A stretch of 64,000 nucleotides of DNA from Gammaproteobacteria bacterium (GCA_003250975.1 QKIY01000004.1:23084-87083), one strand, 5' to 3'; positions 37,574 to 48,234 are shown, numbered from the stretch's first letter. A program made the numbers and translations. Notes: a model not told the origin generated them from the letters alone.

Positions 37574-38506
37574 ATGGAACCAAACCAAATTTATCAAAGC
37601 CTGCATAATAACATTACTTCGATAATCAGGGGTCAATCTCATTCGATTCGCATAATGCTGGCCGTGCTGTTTGCAGGGGGACATGTATTACTGGAAGATG
37701 TTCCCGGAACGGGGAAAACCACCCTCGCGAAGGCCCTTGCACATTCTATCAATGCAAAATACCAGCGCATACAGTTTACTCCCGACCTCTTGCCGAGCGA
37801 TATCCTAGGTGTTTCCATATTTGATCAAGGTGCAAAAGAATTTAACTTCCATCAGGGGCCTATTTTTACCAATATATTACTTGCGGATGAAATCAACCGG
37901 GCATCTCCCCGCACCCAGTCTGCGCTGTTGGAAGCGATGGCGGAATCACAGGTCAGTATTGAAGGACAAGTATATCAACTTAACGAGCTGTTTTTCGTAA
38001 TTGCAACACAAAACCCTGTTGAATTTCACGGTACATACCCCCTGCCCGAGGCACAAATGGACAGGTTTACCGTACGCCTAACGCTGGGTTATGTGTCACT
38101 GGAAGACGAATCTGCCATGCTGGATGATCAGAAACATCATCACCCACTGGAAGACCTCAGGTCATGTATTACCATGCAGGATATCACCGGTATAAAAAAC
38201 AAGATACCGGCAATCAGGATTTCCGAAGAAGTGAAAAATTATCTCCTCAGTATAGTGAGGGCAACAAGGGAGTCTGAAGGCGTGGTGATTGGAGCTAGTC
38301 CACGTGCCTCACTGGCTATGATGAAAACCGCCCAGACCCTGGCATTATTTGACGGCCTGGAGTTTGTGACACCGGATCACATTCAGGAACTTGCGATACC
38401 TGTCATAGCCCACAGGCTGATAGTGGATCCACAGGCCCGATTTTCAGGCAAAACCGGCAGTAAAATACTTGAAAAAATTCTAGACACCATGCCCGTTCCC
38501 GCATAA
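37574..38506 (+). CDS. MoxR family AAA+ ATPase
   Basis: From ATG 37574 (MEPNQIYQSLHNNITSIIRG) the protein has 310 residues; a TTG at 37532 would extend it by 14. It has Walker A VPGTGKTTLAKAL, Walker B ILLADEINRASPRTQSALLEAM, and the MoxR C-terminal lid with GASPRASLAMMKTAQTLA. MoxR ATPases act as chaperones for metal-cofactor or membrane complexes. It leads the moxR-DUF58-transglutaminase operon, a conserved trio. Confidence 0.93.
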   Translation: MEPNQIYQSLHNNITSIIRGQSHSIRIMLAVLFAGGHVLLEDVPGTGKTTLAKALAHSINAKYQRIQFTPDLLPSDILGVSIFDQGAKEFNFHQGPIFTNILLADEINRASPRTQSALLEAMAESQVSIEGQVYQLNELFFVIATQNPVEFHGTYPLPEAQMDRFTVRLTLGYVSLEDESAMLDDQKHHHPLEDLRSCITMQDITGIKNKIPAIRISEEVKNYLLSIVRATRESEGVVIGASPRASLAMMKTAQTLALFDGLEFVTPDHIQELAIPVIAHRLIVDPQARFSGKTGSKILEKILDTMPVPA

Positions 38507-38515
38507 TAACCGGAT

Positions 38516-39871
38516 GTGATACGACGATTTATTTATAATATTTTCATACGCCTCTACAGGATCAGCAGGGGGATAAGGTACCGTTTTACTGATCCGGGAC
38601 TGCTCATCGCTTCTGCTATGATAGCCTCTGCTGTATTTGGCCTCGATACCCGGCAAACACATGCCTACCAAATATTCACGCTCCTTTTTATTCTGCTTGT
38701 GCTCGCCTTCATATCTGCTGGAACAAGAAGATTACAAGTAACTGTTACCAGGAAACTTCCAGACTTTTGTACAAGTGGTAGACCCGTCACTTATGAAATG
38801 GTTATTACAAACAGTAGTAACAAGCCTGTCAAAAACCTGACTATTATAGATGAACTGACAAATACCATTCCTGAATACGAGGAATTTACCGATTACAAGG
38901 ATGAATCGGAGAAAAATATGAATATCTTTGACCGGTTTGTAGGTTATCCGAGAATGACCTCGCTCATTAGAAAAAAACGTGGTGCTGATATCAGACCAGA
39001 GACTATCGAATGTATAAACAGCAGGGATAACGTTGAAAAAAACCTGACATTTTTGCCATTAAGGCGTGGCTACCTGTATTTTAACAGGACCATAATTGCA
39101 GGTAACGATCCGCTTGGGCTGGCAAGGAAACCTGTGCAGATCAGAAACAAACAATCGCTACTTGTACTGCCAAAACAGTATCGCATGCCATCCATGTCCC
39201 TGCCTGGCAGCAGGAAATACCAGCATGGTGGAATCAATCTCGCCAGCACCATTGGTGAATCCGGTGATTTCCATTCACTGAGGGATTATCGTCCCGGAGA
39301 TCCCCTCAGAAAGATTCATTGGCGTACATATGCGAAAAGAGATGAACCTGTTGTAAAGGAATTTCATGATGAATATTTCTCAAGAACGGGGCTGGTCCTG
39401 GATACGTTCCTGAACGGCAAGGACAACCTGATCTTCGAAGAGGCTGTATCCATAGCAACAAGCATCATCCTCTCATATAAACAACAGGAATCCCTGCTTG
39501 ATCTGATGTTTATAAAGGACAAGGCTTACCGAACCACTGCAGGCAGAAGCCTTGGGGACGAAAGAAAATTGATAGAAATACTTGCCTGTGTTGAGCCTGA
39601 AAGAAATGGCCAATTTATTGATCTGTTGCAACTAGTACTTCAATACAGCCACGAGACAAGCAGCTTTGTTTTTGTCTTGCTTGACTGGGATGATACGAGA
39701 AAACAAGCAGTCAGGGAATTCATATCACGCGGAATCCCTGTATTTATAATATACATCAATTCAGGAAAGGCTTCTGAGTTTAATGATTTTGATTGCATGG
39801 AAGTAAGAACTGATAACTTCTGGATACTGGAAGCTGGCAACATACAAAATTCGCTGGACACGTTACGTTGA
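38516..39871 (+). CDS. DUF58 domain-containing protein
   Basis: The 451-residue protein begins with GTG 38516 and has two membrane helices at about 20-60, an Ig-like segment, and the DUF58 core with GESGDFHSLRDYRPGDPLRKIHW, followed by a VWA-like region (about 285-440). DUF58 proteins occur with MoxR ATPases, and the pair is thought to act together on other proteins; the exact task is unknown. It lies 9 bp after moxR and 6 bp before the transglutaminase gene. Confidence 0.9.
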   Translation: MIRRFIYNIFIRLYRISRGIRYRFTDPGLLIASAMIASAVFGLDTRQTHAYQIFTLLFILLVLAFISAGTRRLQVTVTRKLPDFCTSGRPVTYEMVITNSSNKPVKNLTIIDELTNTIPEYEEFTDYKDESEKNMNIFDRFVGYPRMTSLIRKKRGADIRPETIECINSRDNVEKNLTFLPLRRGYLYFNRTIIAGNDPLGLARKPVQIRNKQSLLVLPKQYRMPSMSLPGSRKYQHGGINLASTIGESGDFHSLRDYRPGDPLRKIHWRTYAKRDEPVVKEFHDEYFSRTGLVLDTFLNGKDNLIFEEAVSIATSIILSYKQQESLLDLMFIKDKAYRTTAGRSLGDERKLIEILACVEPERNGQFIDLLQLVLQYSHETSSFVFVLLDWDDTRKQAVREFISRGIPVFIIYINSGKASEFNDFDCMEVRTDNFWILEAGNIQNSLDTLR

Positions 39872-39877
39872 ATTCCG

Positions 39878-41863
39878 ATGCAAAAGAACTACGTATTTTT
39901 ACCCCCGATACCGCCACTGATAACAGGACTCTCACTCATATTATGGGGCTGGCAATGCCATTTCATGGTATATGCAATATTTATGGCCCTGTTACTTGAA
40001 TCGGCCAGAATAAATAATTGGCGACTGCCGGTAACACAAAAGGAATTTAATCTCATTTCCGATGTGAGCAGTATTCTTTTCCTTTGTTTTATAATTTATG
40101 TTTTCACAACTCGGTCTTTTGAAGGCATATTTACCATATTATCAATCCTTCCCTTCCTGTTTTATTTATTAATACTTGCCCAAGCATATAGCACACGTGG
40201 AAATATAAGTGTCAGCACATTATTTATCAGTCTCCGAAAAACAACAGGTCCTGAAAATGACCTAGGCATTGATATCAGCTACCCCTATTTCTTTGTCTGC
40301 ATACTTGCCGCAAGTGCGGGCAACCATCATTCCCTGATTTTTTACCTATGTATCTCACTGTTAATTGCGCTGGCTCTGTGGTTCCTCAGGCCAAAATATT
40401 CAAACAAGGCAGCCTGTATCATGTTGCTGTTAGTAACAATATCCCTATCCTACCCTGCGCACCAGGGACTGCAGTACCTGCAATCTGTAACCGAGTCGAG
40501 GATACTTACATGGTTTGAACGATTTTTAAATGAAAACCTAGACCCTAACCATGTATCAACGGCAATTGGTTCAGTTGGACGCCTGAAACTTTCTGACAGC
40601 ATAAAGCTACGTGTCGACACGCATGGGGAAAAACTGGAAAACGGTTTGCTGCTGAAGGAAGCTTCGTACAGTAATTACGGTTATGGTGCGTGGACTAATT
40701 TCGATCAGACATTCCGGATAATTGATCCTGGAATTGACGGTAAACACTGGCAATTGGACAATCAATCTGGCAGCGATAAAAAGCTGACTATAAATTACAA
40801 ACTGCCAGATAAAAAAGGTATTCTGCCTGTTCCTCACGGCACATCAGCTATTGATAACTTTTCAGCATTACAGGTTGATGTTGGCGACTTTGGTGCAGTT
40901 ACAGTTGAATCCAGACCAGGGTGGATTCAATATGATGCTATATATTCACTTAACAACAGAATTAACGATACTGCCCCACAGGCAAACGATTTAGCCATCC
41001 CTAATGTATATGCCAAAGACCTTTTGTTGCTGGCGAATAGTCTTGGTCTGGAAAAGATGGCCCCTAGTGAAAGACTCGAAGCTATCGAGCGCTTTTTCCT
41101 GGAAAATTTCAGCTATTCCCTGACCCAGACTGAAAGGTATCCCAGAGGCAAATACCTTACAAAATTCCTCTTTGAAACCCGAAAGGGGCATTGCGAATAT
41201 TTTGCAACAGCTACAGCACTCCTATTACGTGCCGGTGGGATCCCTTCAAGATATGTCATAGGATATTCAATACAGGAATTCAGTGAACTGGAAAACCTCT
41301 ATATTGCAAGGGCTAGACATGCACATTCCTGGGTTTTGGCGTGGTTGGATAATAAATGGGTAGTAGTAGATACGACACCGGCGGTCTGGGCAGTGATGGA
41401 ATCATCCGAAAAATCCGGTTTCGAGGCCCTTTTTGATATCTTTTCTTGGTTGGGCTATTCCATTTCTATATTAGGGCGTGAGGATGCAGAAATTAACCAT
41501 GCGGATTTAATCACATTCACCGTCATGTTGGCACTAGTTTTTTACCTGATTGCAAGATTTGTAAAAAGCGGAATTGTTCAAAAAGGCAGGAACCAGGGGA
41601 TTCAACCATGGAGTCATGGCAGCAAGAACCCTGAACCGGAAATCACAAGAAAGCTCTTCAATCAGATCGAAAAAAAATATCAGTCCAGAAAAACAGGGCA
41701 GACATTATACTCATGGGTTGACAACCTGCAGGATATTCGATTGCAAGGCAAACTGAAAGATTTACTTTCCCTCTACTACCAGTACCGGTTTGACCCTGAC
41801 AGCGATGCAAGAGAAAAAAATAGGCTGAACAGGGAAGCAACACAAATTCTTGAGGATTTGTAA
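39878..41863 (+). CDS. Membrane transglutaminase-like protein (TgpA/DUF3488)
   Basis: The 661-residue protein resembles Pseudomonas TgpA. It has about six N-terminal transmembrane helices (residues 10-215), a periplasmic DUF3488 region and transglutaminase core with Cys near 439 (KGHCEYFATA), His near 483 (ARHAHSWV) and Asp near 498 (VVVDTTP), then another helix near 550 and a cytoplasmic C-terminal domain. The catalytic triad is intact. TgpA is essential in P. aeruginosa, but its substrate is unknown. Third gene of the moxR-DUF58 operon. Confidence 0.9.
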   Translation: MQKNYVFLPPIPPLITGLSLILWGWQCHFMVYAIFMALLLESARINNWRLPVTQKEFNLISDVSSILFLCFIIYVFTTRSFEGIFTILSILPFLFYLLILAQAYSTRGNISVSTLFISLRKTTGPENDLGIDISYPYFFVCILAASAGNHHSLIFYLCISLLIALALWFLRPKYSNKAACIMLLLVTISLSYPAHQGLQYLQSVTESRILTWFERFLNENLDPNHVSTAIGSVGRLKLSDSIKLRVDTHGEKLENGLLLKEASYSNYGYGAWTNFDQTFRIIDPGIDGKHWQLDNQSGSDKKLTINYKLPDKKGILPVPHGTSAIDNFSALQVDVGDFGAVTVESRPGWIQYDAIYSLNNRINDTAPQANDLAIPNVYAKDLLLLANSLGLEKMAPSERLEAIERFFLENFSYSLTQTERYPRGKYLTKFLFETRKGHCEYFATATALLLRAGGIPSRYVIGYSIQEFSELENLYIARARHAHSWVLAWLDNKWVVVDTTPAVWAVMESSEKSGFEALFDIFSWLGYSISILGREDAEINHADLITFTVMLALVFYLIARFVKSGIVQKGRNQGIQPWSHGSKNPEPEITRKLFNQIEKKYQSRKTGQTLYSWVDNLQDIRLQGKLKDLLSLYYQYRFDPDSDAREKNRLNREATQILEDL

Positions 41864-41879
41864 TGAACCAGCTGGCAAC

Positions 41880-42503
41880 CTACCAATAGGCCAGAAGCAT
41901 ATTATCTTCTATTTTGGTTTTATACTGTTTCAACGGCCTATCACCATTCTCAATACATTCACCCGTCCTAATATCAAATTTCCAGCCGTGTTTTGGACAG
42001 GACATAATATTATTTTTTATAGCCAGAGCAGGGATATTTGTCACCTGATGCGGACAATGGCTGTCATAAATGCTTATTGTTTCACCTTCCCGGTAAACAA
42101 ACAGTTCGCGGTCATGAACTTCGAGATGTGTGATACCGTCTTTTAGCGAATCCAACTCGCCAATTTTATACCATTTACCTGCCTGACCGATTTGTTCGAT
42201 CCTGAACTCAGGGATATCAAGCTTAAGAATAATTTCCGTGGCCCAGATTATCTTGCTCAGGCCAAGCGTGGGAAAAGCAACAAACAAGGCGTCAATAATT
42301 TCATCAGGCGTTACTCCGGCCTGTAATGCTCTAACAAGGTACTGCTTGAAACCATTTTCTGTCTGGTTATCTACCTTGGTTATAACTGAAATGATGGCCT
42401 TTGTTTTCTTGTCCAGATGCTTGCCTGACTTTTTAATAAAATCAAAGTAGGACTGCAGCGCTTCCGGGCGTACCTTTAACAGATAATCAAGTGCATCGCT
42501 CAT
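41880..42503 (-). CDS. AhpD/carboxymuconolactone decarboxylase-like domain fused to a Rieske [2Fe-2S] domain
   Basis: From ATG 42503 (MSDALDYLLKVRPEALQSYF) the protein has 207 residues. The N-terminal 100 residues resemble the all-helical CMD/AhpD fold (KTKAIISVITKVDN, RALQAGVTPDEIIDALFVAFPTLG) but lack the CxxC of AhpD. Residues 105-207 are a Rieske ferredoxin with both ligand pairs, C150-P-H152 and C169-P-K-H172-G-W. The fusion suggests an electron-fed dioxygenase-like or redox role, but no reductase is adjacent. A TTG at 42536 is a less likely start, since it would overlap the preceding gene. Last gene of the kef-linked run. Confidence 0.8.
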   Translation of the reverse strand: MSDALDYLLKVRPEALQSYFDFIKKSGKHLDKKTKAIISVITKVDNQTENGFKQYLVRALQAGVTPDEIIDALFVAFPTLGLSKIIWATEIILKLDIPEFRIEQIGQAGKWYKIGELDSLKDGITHLEVHDRELFVYREGETISIYDSHCPHQVTNIPALAIKNNIMSCPKHGWKFDIRTGECIENGDRPLKQYKTKIEDNMLLAYW

Positions 42504-42507
42504 ATTA

Positions 42508-42963
42508 TTACTTTTGCAAATCTCTGTTAAATTCAATTGTAATAGTTTGCCCTGCTAGCGACGGTATATCATTTACCATCAGCGTCTTGACAGGATTATT
42601 ATAGTCATTATGAATAAACATGATATGCAATTTTGGATCTGCTGTTCCCTGTATTTTTGTTTGGTGATCGAATAAAAATGATCGATCTTTTACTATTTTG
42701 ATCGGGATTACTGCGGTAATCAAGCCGATGCCAGGACTTTCTTTTTCTGCACAAGCATTTTGATTGCGTTTCTGAAAACATCTGATATGAACTTCTGTGA
42801 CAAGTGCGCCACTTTTAGCATCAATAGTCCTAAAATTGAGCTCAGTCATATCAATGAACGTCTTCTCACTTGAACCAAATAACCTGAAATAATCCGCCAG
42901 AACAAATAAAAAAAGGGCGGCCAAAAATACCAGAACTATTGTCAATGTTTTATTAGCAAACAA
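42508..42963 (-). CDS. Hypothetical membrane-anchored protein
   Basis: The 151-residue protein has an N-terminal transmembrane anchor (about 8-25), after which the rest should face the periplasm and is probably beta-rich (GLITAVIPIKIV, GQTITIEFNRDL). Two cysteines (HIRCFQ, NACAEK) could pair. No family is recognised. The likely start is TTG 42963, two bases after the antiporter gene, and the Rieske fusion gene begins four bases after its stop, so the three are co-transcribed. Confidence 0.7.
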   Translation of the reverse strand: MFANKTLTIVLVFLAALFLFVLADYFRLFGSSEKTFIDMTELNFRTIDAKSGALVTEVHIRCFQKRNQNACAEKESPGIGLITAVIPIKIVKDRSFLFDHQTKIQGTADPKLHIMFIHNDYNNPVKTLMVNDIPSLAGQTITIEFNRDLQK

Positions 42964-42965
42964 GA

Positions 42966-44135
42966 TTAATTCTGTCTCAATTTATTTGTTACGCCAATCG
43001 GTGTCGGGTAATTCAACACAATTATATAGGATGACGCAATAAATGTGAGCAAGGTGGTGAGCTGTATAAGATTAGATGTAATATGGTCTATAAAACCTGA
43101 TTCCACTGCCAATACAGCGATCAGAAGGGAAAATTCACTTACCTGTCCAAGGCGATACCCCACTTCCCTGGAAATGCTGTCCTTCTCACCCGCAATCCTT
43201 AATAACCATCTGAATACCAATGGCTTGAATATAATCCCGATTAAGGCTAATAGAATCGCCGGGATAATAATCTGGTTTACGCTGCCAACATTAAAACTCG
43301 CGCCCAATGAAAAAAAGAAAATGATAAGAAAAAAATCCCGCAGAGGTTTGAGACGTTCAGTTATAAACAGAGCAATAGGGCTGGATGCGAGTGTGACACC
43401 TGCGATAAATGCACCTATTTCATGTGACAGCCCCATAAGAACAGCTATTTGTGCCATGCCCATGCACCATGCTATGGCGAGAAGAAATATATATTCATGA
43501 ATCTGATCATATCGTTGTATCAGTCTGATGAGAATGAACCGTTCAAACAGCCATGCAAACAGAATTAAAACCGGCAAAGTGCCTAGATGGTATACAATAT
43601 CCATCAAAAGATTACCGCCCTTGCCGTAACCCTGTAACACCAGCAGAACGATAATTGCGATCAGGTCCTGGATCAGCAGCACACTGATTATTATCTGGCC
43701 GGTATGTTTATGATGCAACGTCGTGGTTGGGAGGAGTTTCAGGCCGATAATCGTGCTGGAGAACATCAACACAGCGCCAAGTAATATTGCATCCATGTAG
43801 GGATACGCAAACAGATAAGCCACCAGAAACCCCACAGTCCAGAAAATCACTGAACTTAACAAGGTAATCTGAAGGGCCTCACCAAGCATTCTTAATAACT
43901 GTTGAGGCAGAAGATCAAGCCCGAGAAGATAGAGCAGGAAGATAATTCCAATATGGGCTATATCCTTGATTAATTCTGGATCGCTGACGAGTGAAAACCC
44001 CCACGGACCGAGAAGGATACCAAGCAGAATATAGCCAACTATCATCGCCTGCCTAGCATAAAGCGCAACAGTGGCTAAAACGGCTGCGCCCGTGAATATC
44101 AGATACATGGAAAACTCTATTGTGTTTCCTTCCAT
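42966..44135 (-). CDS. Kef/CPA2-type cation:proton antiporter
   Basis: The 389-residue protein has about 12 hydrophobic segments and CPA2 features such as GYILLGILLGP, a FLLYLLGLDLLP segment and the GLSHEIGAFIAGVTLASSP block. Unlike full KefB/KefC it has no TrkA-N regulatory domain and ends after the membrane part. It probably exchanges K+ or Na+ for protons. It lies between hrpA and the small anchored protein on the same strand. Confidence 0.88.
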   Translation of the reverse strand: MEGNTIEFSMYLIFTGAAVLATVALYARQAMIVGYILLGILLGPWGFSLVSDPELIKDIAHIGIIFLLYLLGLDLLPQQLLRMLGEALQITLLSSVIFWTVGFLVAYLFAYPYMDAILLGAVLMFSSTIIGLKLLPTTTLHHKHTGQIIISVLLIQDLIAIIVLLVLQGYGKGGNLLMDIVYHLGTLPVLILFAWLFERFILIRLIQRYDQIHEYIFLLAIAWCMGMAQIAVLMGLSHEIGAFIAGVTLASSPIALFITERLKPLRDFFLIIFFFSLGASFNVGSVNQIIIPAILLALIGIIFKPLVFRWLLRIAGEKDSISREVGYRLGQVSEFSLLIAVLAVESGFIDHITSNLIQLTTLLTFIASSYIIVLNYPTPIGVTNKLRQN

Positions 44136-44175
44136 TATCTCTCCTGCCTGAGACAGCTCGTACTTACTGATGCTT

Positions 44176-47100
44176 CTAAGCTGAACCGCCAGCAGTTTTA
44201 ATCAGTTCAATTTGCCTGTTCAGTTTTTTTGCTGAAACCGAGCGTGATGTACCAAGTTCCTGTGCAAACAATGATACACGATACTCTTCCAACATGCGCC
44301 AGTATTCTCTGACCAACTCATCGGAATTCGAAAAGACACCCGATTCAATCAGTTCAAGATAATAATTCCAGAATGGTTCAATTTTTTGAAGTTGTCTCTT
44401 ATCTTTTTCAGGGGAGAAAGCCAGTTTTTCCAGCCTTTTAAGGATTGCATCAAGATACCGTGGATATTGCCTGAGATCAGGCAATAATTCATCACCAATA
44501 AAACCTTCATAGACCAAATGGGACAAATGTTCATTGATATCTTCCAGTGCCTCAGACATTCTTGAAAATTTTTTATCTTCCAGTAGATTGACTATCTGAT
44601 TATATTTTTTGAGAACTACATGAATCAGTTTACATATATCATTGGCAACGTTCACAAGCATCGGTCTGCCCTGTACTAATGCGGCATTGAACTCCTGTTG
44701 CGATCTTATTGTCCTTCCATGCGACAGGAATACTTCATCTGTGATCAAATCAAAAAGACTTTGTTTAAACTCGTTGGACTGTCCAAGAGATGAATAATAA
44801 AGATTCATTTCTTTAAAATGTGGTAGGTTTTTTTCCAGATATTTGAATTCCTTTTTACTTGCAATACAAAACAGCCTGATAAGACCATGGTGCATTTCAT
44901 GTTCGGCCTTGTTTCTGTTATCAAACAAACGAATCGATACCGAACTGTCCATATCCACGAGGGCAGGAAACAACCTGATCGATGTATGATTTACTTCTAT
45001 ATCACAGGTTTCTGGCAGCTCTCCAAAGTTCCATTCCAAAATATTATCCTGCTCGATAATTTTGTCAGAAATTGCAGTGAATTCCTTTTCAATATGAGTA
45101 TAGAGGTCCGCTTGCAATTTTTTCAGATCACGACCCTGTTCAACGATTTTTTTATCGTTATCGATGACACGTATATTAATCCTGAGATGATCCGGCAGCT
45201 TGATACCTGACCAGACATCATCCTGTAGCTTTATCCCCCTGGTCCTGAACAGATAATCTTCCAGGCTGGCAGTCAGCGTACTACCTTGCGTACTGATTTT
45301 TTCTGCACATTCAGCAACCGTATCAGGTATTGGAACCAGCTGGCGACGGAGATTCTTGGGCAAGGACTTCAGTAGAAAACTGATCTTTTCAGACATCATT
45401 CCCGGGATCAGCCTGTCCAGAGCCTCCTGCTCCAACTGGTTGAGAAGATAAACCGGTATATCCAGGCTGACTCCGTCATCAGCAGCGCCAGGATCAAATT
45501 TATACCTGATATTTAACTTGTTATTATGAAAGCTGGTTCTGTCCGGATAATCGGCCGAGGTAATGGTATCGGCCTGATGATACATAATAGTTTCAGGATC
45601 AACATATAAGAGCTTCTCGTCACGGCGGCTGGCTGATTGGTACCATTTTCTGAATATATGACCATCACAGATATCGGCCGGGATGACAGTATCATAGTAA
45701 TCATAAAAGGCCTGCTCATTGAATATATCGTGGCGTCGTGCCTTTTTTTCCAGCAGCCTGATATCTTCGACTATCCTGTGGTTATGCAAAATAAATGGTG
45801 CGTTCATGTCCAGCTGTTCTTCCAACAACGCATCACGAATGAAAATTTTTCTGCATTCGCCTGGATTGATCTTCGCATAGTTGATCTTCTGCCCGGTGAC
45901 CAGCACCAAGCCATAGAGTGTGATTCGTTCATAGGCCAAGACATGCTGAGCCTTCTTGTCCCAGAAAGGTTCATAATATTCTGACTTACTGATATGACCC
46001 GCTGGTTTTATCAACCAGCGAGGATCAATACTGGCAACGGTCCGTGCATAAAGGCGCGTGGTTTCAACCAACTCCGCTGCAATGATCCATTTTGGCATTC
46101 TGGCAAACTGGCTTGAACCGGGGAAGATATGAAGCTTAATGCCCCTTGCACCGGTGTATTCCCTCGTTCCGGTTTTCATGGCCACATTGCCGAGAAACCC
46201 CCGGATCAGGGCGGAATGAATCGCCTCATATGAGGCGGGGTGGCGGTTCTCGAGGAATCCAATTTCCCTGAGTTGATCGGCCAGTTGCTTCCTGACTTCC
46301 TTCCATTCGCGCATTCTTATGTAGGAAATAAAATTCTGTTGGCATAACCTGCGTAACTGGCTATGTGACAGTTTTTTCATTTGCTGATGAAAAAACTGCC
46401 AGATAGAAATATAGGAGAGAAAATCAGAGTGCTCATCGGCAAATCTCTGATGCGCTTCATCAGCCTTTTCCTGCGCATCAAGGGGACGTTCCCTGGGCTC
46501 CTGTGCACTCAGTGCACTGACAATAATGAGGATTTCATTAACACAACCAAATTCATTGGCCGCTACAAGAATGGCACCGAGACGCGGGTCTACTGGTAAT
46601 CTTGAAACCAGCCTGCCCGTTTTAGTCAGGTGGCCATTTTTGTCCAGTGCCTGGATTTCATTTAACAATCTCGACCCGTCATTAATGTACCGGCTATCTG
46701 GCGCTTCCAGAAATGGAAATGCAGTAATATCCCCCAGCTTCAGGGATTTCATCTGCAAAATTACAGAAGCAAGGTTTGTCCTCAAGATCTCTGGGTCTAT
46801 AAACTCTGGCCGGGATTCATAGTCCTCTTCCGAATACAACCTCAGACATATCCCTTCTGCAACACGGCCACAGCGCCCCTTTCTCTGATCGGCAGACGCC
46901 CGGGAGATCTTTTCCACGGGCAACTGCTGAACCTTGTTACGGCGACTATAGCGACTGATTCGCGCGTAACCCTTATCAATGACATATCGGATTCCCGGAA
47001 TAGTGAGGGAAGTCTCCGCTATATTGGTGGCCAGGATAATGTGCCGACGTATATGTGGCCTGAAGATAGTGGACTGCCTTGAGCTGCTTAGCCTGGAATA

Positions 47101-48003
47101 AAGGGGCAAAATATCCGTATCAGGCAGATTTTCCCGCTGCAGAAATTGACTGGCTTCATGGATTTCACGCTCCCCTTCCAGAAAGATAAGAATATCACCT
47201 TGACCGTATTGCGAAAGCTCTCTTATTGACGCCAACAACGCAGCATGTTCCTGGTCCGTATCAACTGCTTCTTTCGTGTAATCATCGAGGGGACGGTACA
47301 TGACATCCACTGGATAAGTACGTCCTGAAACCTCAATGACAGGTGCACTATTAAAAAATTTTGAAAAGCGTTCCACATCAATAGTGGCCGAGGTAATAAT
47401 CACTTTCAGTTCCGGCCGCTCCGGAAGGAGCCGCTTTATATAACCCAGCAGGAAATCAATATTCAGGCTCCGCTCATGGGCTTCATCAATAATCAGGGTG
47501 TCATAACGTTCCAGCCACCGGTCCTGCTGTAATTCAGCAAGCAGGATACCGTCAGTCATGATCTTGATATAGGTATGAGGCGAGGTAGTATCACTGTGCC
47601 GTATCTTGAACCCCACCGCTTCCCCGAGAGGGGTTCCCAGTTCCTCGCTGATCCTGGTTGCCACTGCCCTGGCAGCAATGCGCCGGGGCTGGGTGTGGCC
47701 GACAAAACCATGAAGCCCCCTCCCGATACTCAGGCACAGCTTGGCTATCTGGGTAGTCTTCCCGGAACCGGTCTCGCCACAGACGATAACCACCTGATTT
47801 CCATTGATCGCAGCAGCGAGTTCATCAAGCTTAGCGTATATCGGGAGCTCACCGGTAAATGAAATTTTCGGGCAAGCAGCTTCCCTGGCCTGCTTGCGGG
47901 CCAGTGCCCGCTTAAGCTGTAACTTGAAACGTTGCATCTGCTGAGGGGCATCAGGCTGCAATTTGGCGAGTCGGCGACGGAGGATATTTTGATCAACATA
48001 CAT
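44176..48003 (-). CDS. hrpA: ATP-dependent RNA helicase HrpA
   Basis: HrpA is a DEAH-box RNA helicase linked to mRNA processing and ribosome rescue in E. coli. From ATG 48003 (MYVDQNILRRRLAKLQPD), preceded by an AGGGA site, the protein has 1275 residues; an upstream ATG at 48075 would give 1299, close to E. coli HrpA (1300). Motifs are CGETGSGKTTQ, IIDEAHERSLN, SAT and QRKGRCGR, followed by the HA2/OB region (EPRERPLDAQEKADEAHQRF) and the long HrpA-specific C-terminus. Confidence 0.93.
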   Translation of the reverse strand: MYVDQNILRRRLAKLQPDAPQQMQRFKLQLKRALARKQAREAACPKISFTGELPIYAKLDELAAAINGNQVVIVCGETGSGKTTQIAKLCLSIGRGLHGFVGHTQPRRIAARAVATRISEELGTPLGEAVGFKIRHSDTTSPHTYIKIMTDGILLAELQQDRWLERYDTLIIDEAHERSLNIDFLLGYIKRLLPERPELKVIITSATIDVERFSKFFNSAPVIEVSGRTYPVDVMYRPLDDYTKEAVDTDQEHAALLASIRELSQYGQGDILIFLEGEREIHEASQFLQRENLPDTDILPLYSRLSSSRQSTIFRPHIRRHIILATNIAETSLTIPGIRYVIDKGYARISRYSRRNKVQQLPVEKISRASADQRKGRCGRVAEGICLRLYSEEDYESRPEFIDPEILRTNLASVILQMKSLKLGDITAFPFLEAPDSRYINDGSRLLNEIQALDKNGHLTKTGRLVSRLPVDPRLGAILVAANEFGCVNEILIIVSALSAQEPRERPLDAQEKADEAHQRFADEHSDFLSYISIWQFFHQQMKKLSHSQLRRLCQQNFISYIRMREWKEVRKQLADQLREIGFLENRHPASYEAIHSALIRGFLGNVAMKTGTREYTGARGIKLHIFPGSSQFARMPKWIIAAELVETTRLYARTVASIDPRWLIKPAGHISKSEYYEPFWDKKAQHVLAYERITLYGLVLVTGQKINYAKINPGECRKIFIRDALLEEQLDMNAPFILHNHRIVEDIRLLEKKARRHDIFNEQAFYDYYDTVIPADICDGHIFRKWYQSASRRDEKLLYVDPETIMYHQADTITSADYPDRTSFHNNKLNIRYKFDPGAADDGVSLDIPVYLLNQLEQEALDRLIPGMMSEKISFLLKSLPKNLRRQLVPIPDTVAECAEKISTQGSTLTASLEDYLFRTRGIKLQDDVWSGIKLPDHLRINIRVIDNDKKIVEQGRDLKKLQADLYTHIEKEFTAISDKIIEQDNILEWNFGELPETCDIEVNHTSIRLFPALVDMDSSVSIRLFDNRNKAEHEMHHGLIRLFCIASKKEFKYLEKNLPHFKEMNLYYSSLGQSNEFKQSLFDLITDEVFLSHGRTIRSQQEFNAALVQGRPMLVNVANDICKLIHVVLKKYNQIVNLLEDKKFSRMSEALEDINEHLSHLVYEGFIGDELLPDLRQYPRYLDAILKRLEKLAFSPEKDKRQLQKIEPFWNYYLELIESGVFSNSDELVREYWRMLEEYRVSLFAQELGTSRSVSAKKLNRQIELIKTAGGSA

Positions 48004-48234
48004 ACATTTCCCTATGTCCTCGCGGAATGATCCGGATACCCGCTCACTGTGCTTTTGCAATGATTTTCGTCCCATTTATCAACAATTTATTTTGTAAAAT
48101 GCACGGAGACTGGTAGGATAACTCGTATAAGGTAATGGGGAATAATCATTCTTAATTAGGCAACAGTTATTAGCTCGGCAATCATCGCGAGTACGGTCAT
48201 TAGAAATATATAACTCTGTGAAAAAACTGAAAAA

